Below are positions 17,168 through 24,818 of a DNA stretch of 64,000 nucleotides, one piece after another. The notes below the pieces were generated by a model. It did no database searches and was not told the DNA's origin. It was given only the letters and a program-made list of their open reading frames with translations. The stretch covers positions 1-64,000 of the forward strand of contig NZ_JANKHH010000003.1 in the NCBI RefSeq assembly GCF_024626475.1. The letters run 5' to 3'. The DNA is from Parerythrobacter lacustris. GTDB lineage: Bacteria; Pseudomonadota; Alphaproteobacteria; Sphingomonadales; Sphingomonadaceae. The translations under genes and the position numbers were made by a program. The first letter of the stretch is position 1; every line of letters begins with the position of its first letter.

Positions 17168-18004
17168 ATGTCAGTTTATTGGGAAACGGAGCGCGTGCTC
17201 CCGAGTCAACCGCGATGCCAAGGAGACATTGTGCGCATAGAGCGCACTGATCAAGAGGACGGACCCCTCTTGGGCGTGATCATTAACGCGGATTGCGACT
17301 TGGCCAACGGGAAGCTTGACGGTGTCATCGCATATCTGCCTATGTATTCGTTCAAAGAATATATTACCAAATTCTGGGCCCCTGGCCACGTTGCGGAAGT
17401 GCTGTCATCAGCAACGGACAGGATTCTCGAAGCCTTTGGAGATGCGAGTACTTCTTCTGAAAGTCTGCACAATTGGATTAGCTCTGACGGTCACGAGACT
17501 GTCAGCCGGGCACTAACCGCGTCATCTTCGATAAAAAGGGGCAAAGTAGCCTCCATAACTCAGGATGTCCGCAGGTTGGCGATCGCGCTAAACGAGGAGA
17601 TGGACCTCTTCTCCCGTTTCAAATTGCTCTGCCAGGCGGAGCAAGATGCACTCGGCTATGCGCGTCGGCAGTTCATCGCAGCGAGGAAAGCGATGGGCGA
17701 CGGCCATTTCCAGATCAGCGACCTAGTCGAACATCCGGACATCGGCTTTGTCATTCGTATGCGGCGGATATACACTATTCCAGAGCGGCTCTGCTTCAAT
17801 TCTGTCTCTGAGCAAATGGCGAACAGTGACGGTTGTGAAAATACCGCAGTGCGGATTGGGCGGCTTACGGAACTGTACCGTTTCAAGGTCGCGCAACTCT
17901 TCGCTCAGCAGTTCTCTCGTATCGGGTTGCCCGACGAGCTGACGGCACTAGCTGGCCTAGCAATCGATGATTTAGTTCACGATGTCGTGAAGGATTTGAA
18001 ATGA
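17168..18004 (+). CDS. Uncharacterised protein coupled to an SF1 helicase
   Basis: 278 residues, no family recognised. Near residues 36-60 is a hydrophobic strand followed by A-D-C-D-L-A and a Leu-Pro turn, a pattern seen in several uncharacterised proteins of mobile and defence loci. The rest looks alpha-helical, with charged stretches around 140-190. No signal peptide, membrane segment or nuclease motif is visible. Composition and codon use are markedly AT-richer than the genes on both sides. Its TGA overlaps the ATG of the helicase gene (ATGA), so both proteins are made together and probably interact. The start is chosen by the open frame; the GGCGGGG upstream is rather far (about 14 bases). 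Confidence 0.75.
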   Translation: MSVYWETERVLPSQPRCQGDIVRIERTDQEDGPLLGVIINADCDLANGKLDGVIAYLPMYSFKEYITKFWAPGHVAEVLSSATDRILEAFGDASTSSESLHNWISSDGHETVSRALTASSSIKRGKVASITQDVRRLAIALNEEMDLFSRFKLLCQAEQDALGYARRQFIAARKAMGDGHFQISDLVEHPDIGFVIRMRRIYTIPERLCFNSVSEQMANSDGCENTAVRIGRLTELYRFKVAQLFAQQFSRIGLPDELTALAGLAIDDLVHDVVKDLK

Positions 18005-20268
18005 AAGCCCTCGTTCTGACTCCCCATTCCCTTTTCAAGCTGTCGCAATTCTCAATCGGACCCGAATGGTTTGAAGAGTATGGATTACCGGCCGAGAACT
18101 GCGGTCTGAAGCGAGTTGTCATCAAAGACATGGTGTACTTTCTCGAGAGTGATCGCGAGACCGACGAAACACCCTTAATCGTCGTGAATGTCGGAGGCGA
18201 GGACGGAGTACTTGCTGATCCAACAACGCGATCTACTATTCTTGAGCGGATCATAACGGTTGGCAGGTCGATCTACACCGAAAGCGTGAGCATTCCGATG
18301 GGCTGGCGCAAGCATCAAGAGGACTGCCTCTTCTCCATACAAGCTTCAAGCCGCGAATGGAGAACACGAGTACACTTCGACATGTATCCGCGCGGACGCA
18401 ATGACCTTTATGTGTTCTCCCGTCTCGATGACACACATTCCTTCGACCGCCTCGACCGACACCTAACGATTTACGAAAAGGCTAGGTCAAATTTGACAGA
18501 TGCGGTTCTAACACAATGCGCGGAGCAACCGATCGCTTCTCGCGCTGGCATCACGCTAAGCCAGCGCCTTCCTCAAGGATTCGTCCAAGGCGCAACGCTT
18601 GAGCAATGGTACCGCTCGAAGCTGACCAAAGAACAGCGCGAGTTTGTCGACAAGCCGCACGACGGACCGGTGAGACTGCGTGGCGCCGCCGGTACTGGTA
18701 AGACACTCTCTTTGGTGGTGAAGTTCTTGCGTGATGGCTTGGCCGCGTCCCGAAACCCAGCTGGCCCAATAAAGCTTGGATTTCTGACGCATAGTTTCGC
18801 CTCGGTCGACCTAGTCAACGCGATTGGCGAGAGTTTAGATTCGAAAGGCCTTCTTTTTGGAGCAGACCCAAATGTTAAGCTCGAGGTTCGGACTCTTTAC
18901 GACCTTGCGCACAAGAACCTTAACTTTGAACTCGACCAGCTTGAACCCTTGTCGCTCGATGGTCGCGAGGGGCGTCGCCTCCAAGCGGAACTGATATCAG
19001 CGACCCTCAAGGAACTCGCGTCCTCATCGATTGTGAGTGCGCAGTTCGCAGAGATAAATCAAGAATTGAAGGACCGTTGGGATCTCGCTGTAAGTGTCGA
19101 TGGAGGTAGGCTAGTGGCCGAGATCATGAACGAGTTCGCAAGTGTACTCGATGCCGAGGGCGTCCGCCACGGTGAGGAGCGCGGCGAACGATACGCAAAG
19201 GGAAGCTTTCCGCGTCCCACATGGCTTATGGCCTTACCTACTGAACTCGACCGGCGTTTCATCCTTGAGGTTCACAGGCGATACCGACGCCAACTCGGTG
19301 AGATGAACACCCTTAGTGTCGACCAAATGATTGGCGACTTTAATTTGTTTCTAGGTTCCAACCGCTGGGATCGGATCAGGCAGCGAGATGGCTATGATGC
19401 TCTATTTGTCGACGAGCTCCACCTTTTTACGTCGATCGAGCGCCAAACTCTCCATAAGCTTGTTAGGCACAATATCGACGCTGAAGGGAAGCCAAGGCGA
19501 CCGCCTATCTTCATGGCGTATGACCTAAAGCAGAGTCCGCGCGACACGTTTGCGCAATATGGGGAGGGGGACACGACACTTTTTGCGGCGTCCACAGGTT
19601 TGCAAAATTCGGAGTTGGTCAAACTGGAAAGGGTATTTCGATACACGCCACAGATTGCCGAATTTCTTGCGGACCTTGATGCAACCTTCCCCGCAATAGA
19701 TGTTCCTGGCGAATGGGAGGCCTATTCAGGGAAAGCTGAATTGGCGGACGGCGATACACCGGAGCTAAGAGTCTTTCATAATGAGGCGACCCTTTTCAAC
19801 ACTGTCTTTGCCGAGGCGCAGAAGGCCGCTCGGGCCCACGCAGGTGGCGGTCGGCGCGTAGCCGTATTGTGCGCAAGCGACGAGCAGTTCGACAGATATT
19901 TGCCAATAGCGGCAGGACGCTACTCTCAAGGCCATTTACCGATCATGAGCCGTGAACCGTCCTCAGAACTCCGGCATTCTGGCAAACGGTTTATATTCAG
20001 CATGCCTGAATACGTAGCCGGCTTGCAGTTCGAAACCGTGTTTCTCATTCACGTCGACGCGAGTGAAGCCCCTCTTGACGCGAGCGACGGAGTGCGCCGT
20101 CGCTTTATCTCGAACATCTATCTTGGTTCAAGCCGAGCCGAGAAAACATTGAATATCGCCGCGTGCATGACACGCGGCGGCAGATCGGACGTCCTTGATA
20201 TGGCCCTAAATCGTCATAGTCTCACTGAAGTGGCCGTGCCAAAAAAACCGACTACGAAATCGAGATAG
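18001..20268 (+). CDS. SF1 (UvrD/Rep-like) helicase with novel N-terminal domain
   Basis: 755 residues. A full SF1A set is visible: L-T-K-E-Q (208-212), Walker A G-A-A-G-T-G-K-T (228-235), motif II F-V-D-E-L-H (469-474), a motif III-like A-Y-D-L-K-Q (506-511), R-V-F-R-Y-T-P (545-550), V-A-G-L-Q-F-E-T-V-F-L (672-682) and Y-L-G-S-S-R-A-E-K-T-L (707-717). About 200 residues before the first motif match no domain I know and contain no obvious nuclease site. The insert at 290-440 is helical and charged. AT-rich like its partner and flanked by core genes, it looks horizontally acquired. An anti-phage or plasmid-control role is inference; translocation on nucleic acid is well supported. Confidence 0.85.
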   Translation: MKALVLTPHSLFKLSQFSIGPEWFEEYGLPAENCGLKRVVIKDMVYFLESDRETDETPLIVVNVGGEDGVLADPTTRSTILERIITVGRSIYTESVSIPMGWRKHQEDCLFSIQASSREWRTRVHFDMYPRGRNDLYVFSRLDDTHSFDRLDRHLTIYEKARSNLTDAVLTQCAEQPIASRAGITLSQRLPQGFVQGATLEQWYRSKLTKEQREFVDKPHDGPVRLRGAAGTGKTLSLVVKFLRDGLAASRNPAGPIKLGFLTHSFASVDLVNAIGESLDSKGLLFGADPNVKLEVRTLYDLAHKNLNFELDQLEPLSLDGREGRRLQAELISATLKELASSSIVSAQFAEINQELKDRWDLAVSVDGGRLVAEIMNEFASVLDAEGVRHGEERGERYAKGSFPRPTWLMALPTELDRRFILEVHRRYRRQLGEMNTLSVDQMIGDFNLFLGSNRWDRIRQRDGYDALFVDELHLFTSIERQTLHKLVRHNIDAEGKPRRPPIFMAYDLKQSPRDTFAQYGEGDTTLFAASTGLQNSELVKLERVFRYTPQIAEFLADLDATFPAIDVPGEWEAYSGKAELADGDTPELRVFHNEATLFNTVFAEAQKAARAHAGGGRRVAVLCASDEQFDRYLPIAAGRYSQGHLPIMSREPSSELRHSGKRFIFSMPEYVAGLQFETVFLIHVDASEAPLDASDGVRRRFISNIYLGSSRAEKTLNIAACMTRGGRSDVLDMALNRHSLTEVAVPKKPTTKSR

Positions 20269-20323
20269 CATCCCTGCTGTGAAGCGACGATAATTGCGGC
20301 GCAATGCGGTATTTAGGCCCCAC

Positions 20324-20986
20324 CTACCCCATCAACCCCCGCACAAACGGGATCAGCCCCGTCTGCCGCGTGCGCCGCATGCGCTCGGCGTGCAAAATCT
20401 CGCGCACTTTCACGAAGCATTCGTCGACGTCGTCGTTGATCACCACATAGTCGTATTCCGCCCAGTGGCTGATCTCGGCGCGGGCGCGGTCCATGCGGCG
20501 GTCGATCACGTCCTCGCTGTCCTGCGCGCGGGTTTCCAGCCGGTGGCGCAGCGCCTCCAGCGTCGGCGGCAGGATGAACACGGTGACGACGTCCTGCTCG
20601 TCTTTCTGCTTCAGCTGCTGGGTGCCCTGCCAGTCGATGTCGAACAGGAAGTCCTGCCCTTCCTTCAGCCCCTTGCGGATATAGCCCTTGGGGGTGCCGT
20701 ATTTGTGCCCGAACACCTCCGCCCATTCGTAGAAATCGTCGCCTTCGACCATCGCGTCGAACTTGGCTTCGGTGACGAAATGGTAGTCGATCCCGTCGAC
20801 CTCGCCCGGGCGCTTGGGGCGGGTGGTGGCGGAGACCGAGAGCTGGATTTCCTCGTCCGCGCCGAGCAGCATGTGCGAGATGGTGGTCTTCCCCGCGCCG
20901 CTGGGCGAGGAGAGGATGAACATGATCCCGCGTCGGGCCAGGTTGGGGGAGGGGAGGGCGTCGGCGGTGGTGTGGGTGTCGGCCAT
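20324..20986 (-). CDS. gmk: Guanylate kinase
   Basis: 220 residues from the ATG at 20986. It converts GMP and ATP to GDP and ADP. The P-loop S-S-P-S-G-A-G-K-T-T is near residue 27, the GMP-binding T-R-P-K-R-P-G-E and V-D-G-x-D-Y-x-F follow, and D-I-D-W-Q-G (near 115) is the nucleotide-binding site. An N-terminal extension of about 20 residues precedes the usual start. It is the last of three minus-strand genes after sspB and a small conserved gene. Confidence 0.96.
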   Translation of the reverse strand: MADTHTTADALPSPNLARRGIMFILSSPSGAGKTTISHMLLGADEEIQLSVSATTRPKRPGEVDGIDYHFVTEAKFDAMVEGDDFYEWAEVFGHKYGTPKGYIRKGLKEGQDFLFDIDWQGTQQLKQKDEQDVVTVFILPPTLEALRHRLETRAQDSEDVIDRRMDRARAEISHWAEYDYVVINDDVDECFVKVREILHAERMRRTRQTGLIPFVRGLMG

Positions 20987-21053
20987 AGGCGCCTTTGCAC
21001 CCAAGGGGCCTGCGGAATCAAGCCGCATCAGGCCGCTTGCGGAGGCAGGCGCG

Positions 21054-21431
21054 CTATTCCTTGGTCGCTTGATCGAGTAGCTTGGCGTCGCCCTCGCGCT
21101 TCGCCTTGCGGCGCTTCTGGCTGCGGTCGAACAGCAGCTTGGCGGCGAGCCCGGTGCCGACGAGCAGTGCGCCGGGGACCGAGCGGGTGGCGAAGCGGGA
21201 GACCACGGTGGTCGCCAGCGTACGTTTGAGGCTGCGGTTGCCGATGATGTCTTTTGCGGTGTCGCGCCCGTAGCGGCCCTTGAGCAGCCCACGCTCCAAA
21301 ACGCGGCGCATCACGGTCGAACCGGCGCGCATGGCGATTTCCGCCAGCAGCAGGTTGGTTGCCGGGTTCTCGCTCAGGCCGGGGACGTCCTGCCCCTGAT
21401 CGACCGTCTTCGTCCTGCGTCGCTTAGCCAT
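21054..21431 (-). CDS. Conserved small basic protein
   Basis: 125 residues, strongly basic at both ends (M-A-K-R-R-R-T-K and S-Q-K-R-R-K-A-K-R). The middle (about 50-105) contains one hydrophobic stretch, S-V-P-G-A-L-L-V-G-T-G-L-A-A-K-L-L-F, which may be a short membrane or amphipathic helix. I do not recognise a named family, but the position between sspB and gmk on the same strand and the sphingomonad-like composition suggest a core gene. The ATG at 21431 is the only good start. Confidence 0.7.
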   Translation of the reverse strand: MAKRRRTKTVDQGQDVPGLSENPATNLLLAEIAMRAGSTVMRRVLERGLLKGRYGRDTAKDIIGNRSLKRTLATTVVSRFATRSVPGALLVGTGLAAKLLFDRSQKRRKAKREGDAKLLDQATKE

Positions 21432-21470
21432 ATCTGCTTTCCCGGATGACGCCTGCCCTGCGGCGCGGCG

Positions 21471-21977
21471 TCACTTCTTGCGGCCGAAATCCACCGTCAC
21501 GACGTTGCTGCCGTCCTCGCTGGAACCAACGGCCTTGGCGCCGCCCTGTTCCGCCACCCCGTCGTTCTCCGCATCGTCATGCGCTTCGGGGGCCATGTCG
21601 GCGACGCTGGCCTGGAACTGCAGCCCGAAATCGACCGCCGGGTCGACGAAGGCGGTGATCGCGGAGTAGGGCACGTCGAGCTTGGCCGGGATCTGGTTGA
21701 AACTGAGCCCGACCGAGAAGCCGTCCTCGCGCACGTTGAGCTCCCAGAACTTGTTCTGCAGCACGATCGTCATCTCGTCGGGGAAGCGTTCGCGCAGGGA
21801 CTTGGGGATATCGACCCCGGGCGCGCCGGTCTTGAAGGTGATGTAGAAATGATGCGGCCCGGGCAGGGTGCCGCCGCCGCTCTGGATCTCGCCCAGCACC
21901 CGGCCGACCACCGCGCGCAGCGCTTCCTGCACGATCTCGTCGTAGGGGATCAGGCTGTCGGGCGCATCGTCGCTCAT
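21471..21977 (-). CDS. sspB: ClpXP adaptor SspB family protein
   Basis: 168 residues of the alphaproteobacterial SspB type. SspB tethers ssrA-tagged proteins to ClpXP. The family core is clear in H-H-F-Y-I-T-F-K-T, I-P-K-S-L-R-E-R-F-P-D-E-M-T-I-V-L-Q and F-S-V-G-L-S-F-N. After a disordered acidic linker (about 125-155) the extreme C-terminus V-V-T-V-D-F-G-R-K-K is the ClpX-binding tail. It is divergent from hisB with 85 bases between the starts. Confidence 0.93.
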   Translation of the reverse strand: MSDDAPDSLIPYDEIVQEALRAVVGRVLGEIQSGGGTLPGPHHFYITFKTGAPGVDIPKSLRERFPDEMTIVLQNKFWELNVREDGFSVGLSFNQIPAKLDVPYSAITAFVDPAVDFGLQFQASVADMAPEAHDDAENDGVAEQGGAKAVGSSEDGSNVVTVDFGRKK

Positions 21978-22062
21978 GTCGGCCTAGGTGGCGGCGCGGG
22001 GGCGCGGGGTCAAGCGGGAATACTTGCGCCTTCCACGCCCTTGCGTATAGCGCGGGACCATC

Positions 22063-22656
22063 ATGCGAACGGCCAGCATCACCCGCAACACGGCGGAAAC
22101 GAAGATCGCCATCGAGGTCAATCTCGACGGCAGCGGAACTTATGATATAGATACGCGTATTGGGTTTCTCGATCATATGGTCGAACAATTCGCCAGGCAT
22201 TCGCTGATCGACGTGAAGATGAAGATCGATGGGGACCTTCATGTCGATCAGCACCACACCACCGAAGACAGCGCGCTCGCGCTCGGCCAGGCGCTCGCCG
22301 CCGCGCTGGGCGACAAGGGCGGCATAGGCCGCTACGGCACCGCCTACTCGCCGATGGACGAGACGCTGAGCCGGGTGTCGCTCGACATCTCGGGGCGGCC
22401 CTATCTGGTGTGGAAAGCGGGTTTCAGCCAGCCGCGGCTGGGCGAGTGGGACACCGAGCTGATCGAGCACTGGTTCCACTCGGTCGCGCAGACCTGCGGG
22501 CTGACGCTGCATGTCGAGCTGCTCTATGGTTCGAACAACCACCACATCTGCGAAAGCATCTACAAGGGCTTCGCCCGCGCTATGCGGCAGGCGGTGGAGC
22601 TGGACGCACGCAAGGGCGGGGCGATCCCGAGCACGAAGGGCACGCTCAGTGGGTGA
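22063..22656 (+). CDS. hisB: Imidazoleglycerol-phosphate dehydratase
   Basis: 197 residues; step six of histidine biosynthesis, removing water from imidazole-glycerol phosphate. The two metal-binding His clusters are visible in V-D-Q-H-H-T-T-E-D and S-N-N-H-H-I-C-E-S. It is the single-domain form without the phosphatase half. It opens the his operon here and is followed by a small hairpin and by a long perfect inverted repeat before hisH, so read-through to hisH may be partial. Confidence 0.96.
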   Translation: MRTASITRNTAETKIAIEVNLDGSGTYDIDTRIGFLDHMVEQFARHSLIDVKMKIDGDLHVDQHHTTEDSALALGQALAAALGDKGGIGRYGTAYSPMDETLSRVSLDISGRPYLVWKAGFSQPRLGEWDTELIEHWFHSVAQTCGLTLHVELLYGSNNHHICESIYKGFARAMRQAVELDARKGGAIPSTKGTLSG

Positions 22657-22674
22657 ATTCGGTGGCGTCTGTTC

Positions 22675-22695
22675 GCAACTGACTGCGTCAGTTGC
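22675..22695 (+). promoter_or_regulatory. Small perfect hairpin after hisB
   Basis: GCAACTGAC and GTCAGTTGC pair around TGC, 18 bases after the hisB stop. There is no T-run, so it is not a classic terminator; it may protect the 3' end or be part of a repeat. Confidence 0.55.
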
Positions 22696-22701
22696 TGCGC
22701 C

Positions 22702-22782
22702 CGGCACCGGCCCACACCCCCACCCGGCCACCCACGGCACTATACTGTTTGGGTGGCCGGGTGGGGGTGTGGGCCGGTGCCG
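22702..22782. repeat. Long perfect inverted repeat between hisB and hisH
   Basis: Two 33-base arms (22702-22734 and 22750-22782) are perfectly complementary around a 15-base loop. Arms are rich in C on the left and G on the right (core C-A-C-A-C-C-C-C-C-A-C-C-C). It ends 19 bases before the hisH start. No other copy is in the window. Confidence 0.9.
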
Positions 22783-22801
22783 AACCCGGGAGGCATCATA
22801 G

Positions 22802-23434
22802 ATGCCATCCCACGAAATCGTCGCGCTGGTCGATTACGGCGCAGGCAATCTCCATTCTGTCGAGAACGCGCTGCGCCGGGTCGGGGCGTCGGTCACGGTT
22901 ACCGCCGACCCTGACGTTATCCGCGCGGCGGACCGGATCGTGCTGCCCGGCGTCGGGTCTTTCCGGGCCTGCGCCGAGGGGCTGCACGCGGTTCCCGGCG
23001 CGATCGAGGCGATGCGCGAGCGGGTGTTCGTCGGCGGCGCGCCCTTCCTCGGCATCTGTGTCGGGATGCAATTGCTCGCGACCCACGGGTTCGAACATGG
23101 CGAGACGCGCGGGCTCGGCTGGGTCGAGGGCACGGTGCGGCTGATCGAACCGGCCGACCCGAGCGTGAAGGTGCCGCATATGGGCTGGAACGATGTCGCC
23201 GCGCTGCCACACGCGCGCGGGCACGCGGTGATCGAGGGCGGGGAGGCCTATTTCCTCCACTCGTTCCATTTCAAGGTGCGCCACCACGACAATGTGCTGG
23301 CGATGACCGACCACGGAGGCGGTCTTGTCGCCGCTGTGGGGCGCGACAATTTCATGGGGGTGCAGTTCCACCCGGAAAAGAGCCAGGCCTACGGGCTGGG
23401 GTTGCTGGAGAGGTTTTTGGAATGGAAGCCTTGA
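22802..23434 (+). CDS. hisH: Imidazole glycerol phosphate synthase, glutaminase subunit
   Basis: 210 residues; supplies ammonia from glutamine to HisF. Triad elements are visible: the nucleophile Cys in G-I-C-V-G-M-Q near residue 82, and V-Q-F-H-P-E-K-S for His and Glu near 190. The start follows AACCCGGGAGG. It is preceded by the 33-base inverted repeat and followed by another repeat element before hisA. Confidence 0.96.
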   Translation: MPSHEIVALVDYGAGNLHSVENALRRVGASVTVTADPDVIRAADRIVLPGVGSFRACAEGLHAVPGAIEAMRERVFVGGAPFLGICVGMQLLATHGFEHGETRGLGWVEGTVRLIEPADPSVKVPHMGWNDVAALPHARGHAVIEGGEAYFLHSFHFKVRHHDNVLAMTDHGGGLVAAVGRDNFMGVQFHPEKSQAYGLGLLERFLEWKP

Positions 23435-23439
23435 GCGGC

Positions 23440-23550
23440 CCCTCTCCAAGCTTCGCTAGCCGCTATCGTGGCAAGCTGCGCTATCCTCTCCCGCAAGGGG
23501 AGAAGAGTTGTGCTGTGCTCATCCTCTCCCCTAGCCGCAGTTGGAGAGGG
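23440..23550. repeat. Intergenic repeat element between hisH and hisA
   Basis: 111 bases bounded by perfect 10-base terminal inverted repeats, CCCTCTCCAA and TTGGAGAGGG. Inside is a stem CTCCC-GCAA-GGGGAG. Its right end supplies the GGAGAGGGAG that serves as the hisA ribosome binding site. Confidence 0.75.
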
Positions 23551-23561
23551 AGCGTAGCGCC

Positions 23562-24287
23562 ATGATCGTCTTCCCCGCGATCGATCTCAAACAGGGCCAG
23601 GTCGTACGCCTGGCCGAAGGCGATATGGCGCGTGCGACGGTCTATGGCGACGATCCGGCGGCGCAGGCGCTGCTGTTCGCCGAAGCCGGGGCGGGGCACC
23701 TCCATGTGGTCGACCTCGACGGCAGCTTCGCCGGTTCGGCGCAGAACCGCGAGGCGGTGGAAAGCATCGTCGCGGCGTTTCCGGGCCATGTCCAATTGGG
23801 CGGCGGGATCCGCAAGCGGGCGGATGTCGAAGGCTGGTTCGATGCCGGCGTGGCGCGGATCGTGATGGGCTCGGCGGCCTTGAAGGACCCCGAGTTCGTG
23901 AAAGACATGGCACGCGAATTTCCCGGCGGGATCGTGGTGGCGGTCGATGCAAGGGACGGCTTGGTCGCGACCGAGGGCTGGGCCGATGTGTCCGACGTGC
24001 CGGTGATCGACCTTGCGCGCAGGTTCGAGGATGCCGGCGTCGCCGCACTGCTGTTCACCGATATCGGGCGCGACGGGCTGCTCAAGGGCGTGAACATCGA
24101 CGCGACGGTGGACCTCGCGCGCCGGGTCGATATCCCGGTGATCGCCAGCGGCGGGGTCAAGGGGCTGGACGATATCCATATGCTCTCGCTGCATGCGAAG
24201 GACGGGATCGAGGGGGTGATAACGGGCCGGGCGCTGTTCGAGGGCCGGCTCGATCTGGCGGCGGCGATTGCGGTGGCGAACAGATGA
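23562..24287 (+). CDS. hisA: Phosphoribosylformimino-AICAR-phosphate isomerase (ProFAR isomerase)
   Basis: 241 residues from the ATG at 23562. A TIM-barrel isomerase of histidine synthesis. The two phosphate-binding half-barrel motifs are present: D-L-K-Q-G-Q-V-V-R-L at the start, G-G-G-I-R near 77, D-I-G-R-D-G and A-S-G-G-V-K in the second half. An upstream ATG adds only seven residues from the repeat and is rejected. The last codon overlaps the next small gene by ATGA. Confidence 0.95.
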   Translation: MIVFPAIDLKQGQVVRLAEGDMARATVYGDDPAAQALLFAEAGAGHLHVVDLDGSFAGSAQNREAVESIVAAFPGHVQLGGGIRKRADVEGWFDAGVARIVMGSAALKDPEFVKDMAREFPGGIVVAVDARDGLVATEGWADVSDVPVIDLARRFEDAGVAALLFTDIGRDGLLKGVNIDATVDLARRVDIPVIASGGVKGLDDIHMLSLHAKDGIEGVITGRALFEGRLDLAAAIAVANR

Positions 24288-24529
24288 TTGCTCTGCTTGG
24301 CCTGTTCTACGCCGTACTCGTTGGCGCCCTGCTCGTCGGTCAGTGGAAGGTGGTGAGCCGCGCAATCAGACAGCGTCAGGCAGGCTTGGGGCGATTTACC
24401 TATGCCCGGACAGAAGCACCTTTCGGCTTTTGGACGATGTTGATCCTCGAAACGGTCGGATTGCTCGCCGTAGCGCTTTATACTCTGGGCGCTTTGGAGT
24501 CGCTTGCGATTGCGGGGTGGGCGGGATGA
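24284..24529 (+). CDS. Small two-helix membrane protein inside the his operon
   Basis: 81 residues, overlapping the hisA stop by four bases and so translated with it. Two hydrophobic helices at about 3-20 and 48-76 flank a basic cytoplasmic loop (S-R-A-I-R-Q-R-Q-A-G). No family is recognised. A membrane protein in the his operon has no role in the known pathway, so it may be a passenger or a local regulator. It is followed at once by a repeat element that cuts it from hisF. Confidence 0.65.
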   Translation: MIALLGLFYAVLVGALLVGQWKVVSRAIRQRQAGLGRFTYARTEAPFGFWTMLILETVGLLAVALYTLGALESLAIAGWAG

Positions 24530-24534
24530 TTCTG

Positions 24535-24747
24535 TTCACGCGGAGACGCGGAGACGCGGAGGCTTTTGGCGCTCACAGAGGCACAGAGGCACAGAGGTTT
24601 TGGCCTCCTGCGGCGAAGCCGCGCCCGACCAGATACCTCGGTGTCACTCTTGTGAATGGCCTGCGGCGCAGCCAAGATACCTCTGTGCCTCTGTGCCTCT
24701 GTGAGCGCGAATCCTCTTTCCTCCGCGTCTCCGCGTCTCCGCGTGAA
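24535..24747. repeat. Inverted repeat element, family C copy 1
   Basis: About 213 bases with outer arms made of short tandem units: CGCGGAGACGCGGAG on the left and CTCCGCGTCTCCGCG on the right, then an inner pair built of CACAGAGG and CCTCTGTG. A related copy is at 34863-35043. It sits inside the his operon between the small membrane gene and hisF. Confidence 0.85.
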
Positions 24748-24795
24748 TATCTTTCTTGGCCGACCATGCCCCTGCATCATCCTGCGGATGGTCCC

Positions 24796-24814
24796 CCTCC
24801 CCCGATGGGGGAGG
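24796..24814 (+). promoter_or_regulatory. Hairpin enclosing the hisF ribosome binding site
   Basis: CCTCCCCC and GGGGGAGG pair perfectly around GAT. The right arm contains the GGAGG that precedes the hisF ATG by four bases, so the hairpin would hide the ribosome binding site unless upstream ribosomes or factors open it. Confidence 0.6.
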
Positions 24815-24818
24815 AATT

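Noticed and set aside
17168-20268. Assignment of the two-gene unit to Gabija
   Set aside because: Gabija pairs a UvrD-like helicase with an OLD-family ATPase/nuclease; the partner here has no ATPase or Toprim motif.
22702-22782. CRISPR-like repeat or terminator at the long inverted repeat
   Set aside because: There is one pair of arms only, no spacers, and no T-run; it is an inverted repeat, not an array or classic terminator.
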